Shown here piece after piece: positions 59,621 to 64,000 of a stretch of 64,000 bases of DNA. The stretch comes from Shewanella pealeana ATCC 700345. GTDB taxonomy: Bacteria > Pseudomonadota > Gammaproteobacteria > Enterobacterales > Shewanellaceae. The position numbers and the translations under genes are program-made. The notes below the pieces were generated by a model. The model did no database searches and was not told the DNA's origin. It worked only from the letters and a program-made list of their open reading frames with translations. The stretch covers positions 1,425,001 through 1,489,000 of the forward strand of contig NC_009901.1 of assembly GCF_000018285.1 (NCBI RefSeq), in the 5' to 3' direction. Each line of letters starts with the position of its first letter. The first letter of the stretch is position 1.

Positions 59621-60064
59621 TTATTTGATTTCAAATATTGTCTCAGGGCTTAAGCTATTAGCAATAAAACAATTACTGTGAGACTTTTCATGGATTTTGG
59701 CGATAACGTCTTGATCAACTTCGGTAGCAAACTCAACCATTGGGCTCAAGACTATTTTACTGACAAAGATTTTTCCGGCTGCATTCTTACCAAGTTCTGC
59801 ATAGGCTTTATCTTGATATGAGATTATAGGCAGACGCTTTAGATGCGCAATAGTTAGGAAGGTTAACATATGGCAGGAGCTTAGCGCAGCGAGTAGACTT
59901 TCTTCTGGGTTAACATGAACGGCATTGCCGCTATATTCAGGGGCGGATGAGCCCTGGACTTGCTGACCGCTGCCAAATGTGATTTGGTGATCTCGGCAGA
60001 AGCTTTGTGGTTCTACAACTGGCTCTGCAGATGTATGCCAACTGAGATTAATATTAAAACTCAT
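59621..60064 (-). CDS. OsmC/Ohr family protein
   Basis: 147 residues. The two redox cysteines are C64 in LAALSSCHMLTFL and C132 in SHSNCFIANS, the spacing of the OsmC/Ohr peroxidase family. NPEESLLAALSSCHM is the family signature. Members reduce organic hydroperoxides with thiol partners in the cytoplasm; whether this is OsmC, Ohr or a YhfA-like member cannot be settled, although the short C-terminus fits the broader OsmC group. It converges with the SYLF lipoprotein gene through the shared terminator. Confidence 0.9.
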   Translation of the reverse strand: MSFNINLSWHTSAEPVVEPQSFCRDHQITFGSGQQVQGSSAPEYSGNAVHVNPEESLLAALSSCHMLTFLTIAHLKRLPIISYQDKAYAELGKNAAGKIFVSKIVLSPMVEFATEVDQDVIAKIHEKSHSNCFIANSLSPETIFEIK

Positions 60065-60316
60065 ACTGATAACTCTTTTAATAGATGAATATACAAATGC
60101 TTGCCTATCGACTAGGGAAAAGTATTTAAACTAACCCTTTGAGTCAATAAGTTGCAACTGCAAAAACTACAGGGAGTGTACTCGTAGAAAGGAGATGCTA
60201 GTTTGATTTTAATCAACAGGGTGAATTTACGTTGATATGGCCTGAGAACAATAGGATTTTAGAGAAAGAGTAAGTTTGTCCTTACTGTCTTCGAGTGAGT
60301 TGCAAAATTTAGTCAG

Positions 60317-60332
60317 GGTTATACTGATTGGT
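60317..60332. repeat. solitary MITE end sequence
   Basis: TTATACTGATTGGTAT is the reverse complement of the left end of the 33025 element (ATACCAATCAGTATAA). No partner end is found nearby. It lies just after the stop of the unknown gene at 60341 and may be a remnant. Confidence 0.45.
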
Positions 60333-60340
60333 ATTATTTA

Positions 60341-60868
60341 TCATGAGCGTTTTGGCTTGTCTCTACAGTAGGTTTGCATACTTGCTAACTGTAGTTGCTG
60401 GGACTTAGCGTTTACCGTCGCCGCTCGAGCATCGTCATTGTTTGATAGATAGTAAGCCGTTATAGGGGAGAGCCCATTGCCGTTTCCTGTGGCAACCCCT
60501 GCCATGTCTGCATAAATCTGGTACTGAAGCTTGGCTTTTTTATATTCCACATACCCTTCGACTTTCTCCCCTTGGTTAGGCTGCTTTGGCTGTGCGGGGA
60601 GTGTTTGTGGGGGATTGGCGTCTAGAGCTTGCTCGCTAAGAGCTGTAGACTTAGCGCTAAGGGTCACGGTATCGATTTGTACCACGGCGGCACCATTTGA
60701 TTGAAGAGTTTGCTGGCTGTTAAATGGTGAACTTGAACTTGAACTTTTCTGGACTTGGTTAAGGTTATTTGCCTGTGCCGTGTTGCCTACTTGCTGTGGG
60801 CTATGATTTGAAACAAGTGGACTTAAAACAGGCGTATTTAAAGCAGGCGAATTTGAAACAAGCATCAT
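60341..60868 (-). CDS. hypothetical protein with conserved C-terminal segment
   Basis: 175 residues. The first 100 are low complexity (Ser, Gln, Asn, Pro; run of six Ser). The last 75 look structured: VEGYVEYKKAKLQYQIYADM, then AGVATGNGNGLSPITAYYLS and NNDDARAATVNAKSQQLQLA. The charged, then Ala/Gly-rich helix suggests a conserved short domain, but I do not recognise a characterised family. No signal peptide. It is a lone gene; a solitary repeat end lies just beyond its stop, and the last residues (CRDKPKRS) may be frayed. Confidence 0.65.
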   Translation of the reverse strand: MMLVSNSPALNTPVLSPLVSNHSPQQVGNTAQANNLNQVQKSSSSSSPFNSQQTLQSNGAAVVQIDTVTLSAKSTALSEQALDANPPQTLPAQPKQPNQGEKVEGYVEYKKAKLQYQIYADMAGVATGNGNGLSPITAYYLSNNDDARAATVNAKSQQLQLASMQTYCRDKPKRS

Positions 60869-61117
60869 CTTTCCATGTCAGTCTTATTTATAATTATGAC
60901 CTTAGCGTTTAATAGCTGTACATAAGCTGAACCAGATTTTAAATGCTTCTTTAGAATTGGTATTAGAGCAAAAAATGCCTTTTGCCCTAACTTAAACGTA
61001 AGGCAAAAGGCTTATCGATGCTGTGAGCCAGAGAACTAGAACTAGAGAGCCGTGTCCGTTTGTTTTCTGATTAACTCTATGCAGGTTGACGCTATTGTCA
61101 GTAGCGTCCAACTATCA

Positions 61118-61444
61118 TCAATTAAACCCAACTAGAATCGAGCTAAATACAGTACTTAATGCCATAGAGTAAGGCAGAAACTTAGCACGATAGCTCAACA
61201 TTAGAATAACCAACAAGCCTGCAAAAGAAAGCAAACCAAAGAATAGGATGCTGCCGTAAGCGGCACCTAGGTTGGCGATACATCCCCAATAAGTGCCTGC
61301 TACCGCAAGCCATCCTGCAATATATAAAACTTTAGCCTGTGTTGGACTCGGAGCCTTGCCAAAAGTGTCTCGATAGTGAGAGAACATAGCTAACGCTAAT
61401 AAGCCAAATGCGAGGTAGCTAAATCCTAATAGACTTAAGATCAC
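61118..61444 (-). CDS. DUF3325 membrane protein of iron-uptake operon
   Basis: 108 residues with three or four membrane helices (LLGFSYLAFGLLALAMFSHY; VLYIAGWLAVAGTYWGCIAN; GSILFFGLLSFAGLLVILML). It matches DUF3325 by size and by its place after a PepSY-type protein and a DUF3649 protein, a trio usually linked to siderophore or haem uptake. It starts three bases after the end of the PepSY gene, so it is cotranscribed. No catalytic residues are visible; a helper role in the membrane complex is likely (inference). Confidence 0.82.
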   Translation of the reverse strand: MILSLLGFSYLAFGLLALAMFSHYRDTFGKAPSPTQAKVLYIAGWLAVAGTYWGCIANLGAAYGSILFFGLLSFAGLLVILMLSYRAKFLPYSMALSTVFSSILVGFN

Positions 61445-61447
61445 GCT

Positions 61448-63091
61448 CTATACTCCTTCTTTCGTCGCAGATGAGGTGTTGACTCTCATCCGATTGTTTT
61501 CACTGCGTGTATTCACGGTTCTTTTTGGTATGACACCTTGTTTGCTACCAAGTTTCGTTCGCGCAAAAATAAGCGAGAGCCCGAAAAATACGCACATTAA
61601 ATCAAAGCCCACTAAAGCCCACTGTTTCTGCGCAATGTTAGTTAATAAATCACTATTTGAGGTCAATGCGTTTAAGACTGGAATGGCGATTAAGGCTATT
61701 GCCGTCACTGTCATAACAAGGCGCCAGGCGGTGAGCGTACGGTTGATACAGGCTAATAACGCGACACAAGCAAGTGCGATAAAGAAGCTATTAACTTCCC
61801 ACTGCGCGCGATTAACCAGATCGACAGGTAACAGACGGTTGGCGTAGAAGAAGGCCGCAGTGGCTAAAGGCAAACCTGTGATGAAAGTCAGGTTTAGTCC
61901 TTCTACTAGGCGTAAGCCCAAACTGGCTTTCACACCTTGTTTAATCTGCTTTTGTTGTTTCTGGCGAACTTTCACTGCCCAGAGTAATGTTCCCGTTGTA
62001 ATCATGGCGCAGCCTAAGATGCCACTAATGAAGAATAGTGCGCGCAGCACAGGCTCTGCGAAGCGTCCGGTATGCAAGGCAATTAAGGTATCATGAGTAT
62101 TATGCGCGCCCGACTCAGGCTCTATGCCTGGGCTGAGCAACTCAGCATTGGTACCGTTAAAGGTAATCGCCGTTCTTCTGTCAGTAACCGCTTCTCCGGT
62201 CTCTTTATAGAAATTAACCCGGCTATTTTGATCGCTTGGGTTATTAACAACGACCTGTTTGAGCGGGGCTTGACCCCAGATATCTCTGACCTCGGGTAAT
62301 AGCGTACTCAAGGATACCGTTTGTGCCTCAATGCCTATAGGGCTAACCTGTACTCTGCTTGGCCTTAACTCCTTACTAAAGGCTTTAAAGTCGCCATCAT
62401 AGGCCGTAATAACACCCCATGGCATATACATCACCATCAGCGTTACAAGACCTGTGTAAGTGATCATCAGGTGATAAGGCAGGGCAATCACTGAGCTGAC
62501 ATTATGGGCGTCTAACCATGAGCGACTGCCTTTGTTACGTCTAAAGCTGAAAAAATCCTTAAAAATACGCTTATGGATCACTATGCCGCTAATCAGTGCT
62601 AAGAGCATAAACATGGTACAAAAGCCGACTATCCAACGAGCGACTTTAGCGGGAATGTAGTGCAGGTCAAAGTGCAAACGATAGAAAAAATGTCCACCTT
62701 TCGATTCGCGTACCTCCGTGACCAACTCTTCGGAATCAGTTCTGGCAATATGCTCAATAAACTTACCCCGACGCTGACCCTCTTCAGGCTGTGTTTGCCA
62801 GCTGTAGCTCATATAGGGCTTACGGTCGGTAGGGAAGTTAACTCGCCAGTCTCGCGCATCGGGAGCATGTTCTTCTAAATAGCGCTGAGCACGCTCAAGT
62901 TCATTGGTTACCTTCGTAGCGTCATACTGCTGGAACACGTTTTTATGCAGCTCTGGCTTGCTCCACAACGTCATCTCATAACGGTAGTAACTGAGTGTGC
63001 CAGCAAAAAATACCAGCAATAATATCCAACATACGAGTAAGCCAACCCAAGTGTGCAACCAAGTCATGCTGCGAAAAAAAGTCTCTTTCAT
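61448..63091 (-). CDS. PepSY-associated membrane protein (iron-regulated type)
   Basis: 547 residues. An N-terminal helix (about 8-35, MTWLHTWVGLLVCWILLLVF) starts the PepSY_TM fold, with conserved His in WLHTWVG and HFDLHYIP. A large periplasmic loop follows (35-135), then helices at about 140-165, 205-230, 340-365 and a C-terminal set of four. The motif ALHTGRFAEPVLRALFFISG is typical. Members transfer electrons or reduce ferric siderophores in some systems. It lies between DUF3649 and DUF3325 genes. A candidate Fur site lies upstream of the operon. Confidence 0.88.
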   Translation of the reverse strand: MKETFFRSMTWLHTWVGLLVCWILLLVFFAGTLSYYRYEMTLWSKPELHKNVFQQYDATKVTNELERAQRYLEEHAPDARDWRVNFPTDRKPYMSYSWQTQPEEGQRRGKFIEHIARTDSEELVTEVRESKGGHFFYRLHFDLHYIPAKVARWIVGFCTMFMLLALISGIVIHKRIFKDFFSFRRNKGSRSWLDAHNVSSVIALPYHLMITYTGLVTLMVMYMPWGVITAYDGDFKAFSKELRPSRVQVSPIGIEAQTVSLSTLLPEVRDIWGQAPLKQVVVNNPSDQNSRVNFYKETGEAVTDRRTAITFNGTNAELLSPGIEPESGAHNTHDTLIALHTGRFAEPVLRALFFISGILGCAMITTGTLLWAVKVRQKQQKQIKQGVKASLGLRLVEGLNLTFITGLPLATAAFFYANRLLPVDLVNRAQWEVNSFFIALACVALLACINRTLTAWRLVMTVTAIALIAIPVLNALTSNSDLLTNIAQKQWALVGFDLMCVFFGLSLIFARTKLGSKQGVIPKRTVNTRSENNRMRVNTSSATKEGV

Positions 63092-63094
63092 TGT

Positions 63095-63406
63095 TTAACC
63101 TATTGCCAGAGTAAGCAGGTAGAAAAGCCCACTAAGTAACACAAGATCGCTTAATGCACGCCAATGGCTCTGTACACTAAAGGCCCATATAGCCGCACAG
63201 GCGTAGACTGCGAATGACAACATCATTGCCGTTAGTACGTTGTCTATCGGGGAAAAGGGCAGTGTTAAGGCGAGAACACTCGAAACCGTGGCGGCTAAAA
63301 GATAGCCTGCAAAAATAGCAGAAAAGGCGCGGTAGCCAATCTTCACTCTGTCTGAATTCAGAGTTAGATGTAAGTTTGTTTTTGTTGTTTGCACTTCGGC
63401 GTACAC
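63095..63406 (-). CDS. DUF3649 membrane protein of iron-uptake operon
   Basis: 103 residues from GTG 63406 (or GTG 63394). Three membrane helices follow a hydrophilic start: YRAFSAIFAGYLLAATVSSV, VLTAMMLSFAVYACAAIWAF and LSDLVLLSGLFYLLTLAIG. DUF3649 proteins (the family core includes R-A-x-A-G-Y and S-x-A-Y) begin PepSY/DUF3325 iron operons. It is three bases before the PepSY gene, so all three are one unit. Role is likely assembly or electron transfer for ferric uptake (inference). Confidence 0.8.
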   Translation of the reverse strand: MYAEVQTTKTNLHLTLNSDRVKIGYRAFSAIFAGYLLAATVSSVLALTLPFSPIDNVLTAMMLSFAVYACAAIWAFSVQSHWRALSDLVLLSGLFYLLTLAIG

Positions 63407-63471
63407 CTATTTGACGTAAGTTTGAAAAGCACATGAGAAAGTGATGACATTCTACATCAAACGATGTAACT

Positions 63472-63490
63472 GATAACTGTTTTCATTCGT
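63472..63490 (-). promoter_or_regulatory. candidate Fur box
   Basis: GATAACTGTTTTCATTCGT on the plus strand; its complement matches the 19-bp Fur consensus GATAATGATAATCATTATC at 12 positions, including the TTATC end. It lies 66 bp upstream of the DUF3649-PepSY-DUF3325 operon, which is of an iron-linked type. Confidence 0.45.
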
Positions 63491-63992
63491 GTTTACTTTG
63501 TCAGCTTGCAAACTTGGGATATAGCTCGCAAATATTTAAGCGTTAAAACGCGCTCCAAGAAACGTTAAACGGACCAAGGTTTGCCTATTGTGACTGCATG
63601 GAAATGTGAATGATTTTGCGCGTAAGTGACTGATGCGAGGTAAACATCAAAATAAAATTAAATTTATTTGAGCAAAGAGTGATAAAAATCAAGCCAAAGC
63701 AAATTTTTTTGTCTAAATTAGTAGAGGTATAACGAGGTTAGATTGCTGTTTGCTAATACTCAGTATCCTTACGAATGCCACCATTAGCTTATGTTTTAAC
63801 CATAGTTATTCGGTCGCTTGATTAAAATTATCAATATAACAAAATGTGTACTTCCCCTATATAGACTGGGCTGCAGCGAATTATTAGGATAATTTCTTCA
63901 AGAATTTGTATAAATTATTTTTAATAAAGCTTGTAATTTAAAGCGAAAGCCTCAAATGTATTAGGTAGAAGTCATTGTAAAAAGGAAAACCT
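63491..63992. other. intergenic region before the right-edge gene
   Basis: 502 bp, very A+T-rich, without a gene. It holds an FNR-like site (listed separately). No inverted repeat element or small open frame with a ribosome site was seen. Confidence 0.5.
63679..63692 (+). promoter_or_regulatory. candidate FNR/EtrA site
   Basis: GTGATAAAAATCAA matches the FNR consensus TTGAT-N4-ATCAA at nine of ten fixed bases. A -10-like TAAATT at 63714-63719 would place the site centre near -41.5, the class II activator position. The gene starting at 63993 would be the target. Confidence 0.45.
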
Positions 63993-64000
63993 ATGAAAAT
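63993..64000 (+). CDS. start of a gene cut by the right edge
   Basis: ATGAAAAT begins at 63993, seven bases after AAAGGAAAA, a strong ribosome site. Only two complete codons (Met-Lys) are in the window, so the product cannot be identified. The Lys after Met is common in signal peptides but proves nothing. Confidence 0.5.

Overview
The window is chromosomal DNA of a marine gammaproteobacterium, almost certainly a Shewanella. The reasons are the gene order relA-mazG-pyrG-eno-ftsB-ispD-ispF-truD-surE-pcm-nlpD-rpoS / mutS / recA-alaS-csrA-tRNA(Ser/Arg), a BarA kinase beside rlmD and relA, an oxaloacetate decarboxylase Na+ pump, and small A+T-rich repeat elements of types seen in Shewanella and Vibrio. 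The species cannot be fixed from sequence alone.

Layout. 1-8.4 kb is signalling: a response regulator with a TPR tail (cut by the left edge) beside a hybrid kinase, a LysR regulator, and the barA-yjaG pair. 8.4-23 kb is a rightward housekeeping run: 23S rRNA methylation (rlmD), ppGpp synthesis (relA), nucleotide clean-up (mazG), CTP synthesis (pyrG), enolase, division (ftsB), MEP isoprenoid steps (ispD, ispF), tRNA pseudouridine (truD), stationary-phase repair (surE, pcm), cell separation (nlpD) and rpoS. mutS converges on rpoS. recA follows with a near-canonical SOS promoter, then alaS and csrA. 31.7-32.8 kb holds ten tRNA genes (7 Arg-ACG, 3 Ser-GCT). 33.9-37.1 kb is oadGAB. 37.2-41.6 kb holds a LysR gene and an agmatine-to-putrescine operon. 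42-49.8 kb holds a dicarboxylate/glutamate symporter, an M16 protease, gshA and two lipoproteins. 50.3-59.5 kb holds purE, an ECF sigma operon, a Tricorn-like protease, an HlyD/DUF2955 efflux pair and a SYLF-like lipoprotein. 59.6-63.4 kb is on the minus strand: an OsmC protein, an unknown protein and a DUF3649-PepSY-DUF3325 iron-associated operon. A further gene starts at 63993 and is cut by the right edge.

The most unusual signal is repeated in-place tandem duplication of gene 3' ends. The surE tail is present four times (about 134-bp period, 19807-20256). The csrA 3' half plus its terminator is present four times (about 229-bp period, 30711-31570), grading from intact to decayed. A 16-bp array grows out of the ispF stop codon (17944-18038). 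The tRNA cluster just downstream also carries a 366-bp segmental duplication. Other leads are interleaved inverted repeats ahead of the agmatine deiminase operon, absence of recX with a long hairpin in its place, two MITE-like elements (one abutting a truncated lipoprotein ORF), candidate ARG boxes before oadGAB and the symporter, and candidate Fur and FNR sites near the right edge.

How the genes connect: BarA and CsrA belong to one post-transcriptional cascade; RelA, RpoS, SurE, Pcm and NlpD are stress or stationary-phase functions; RecA and MutS are genome maintenance. Function calls come from recognised motifs read by eye. No database search was run.
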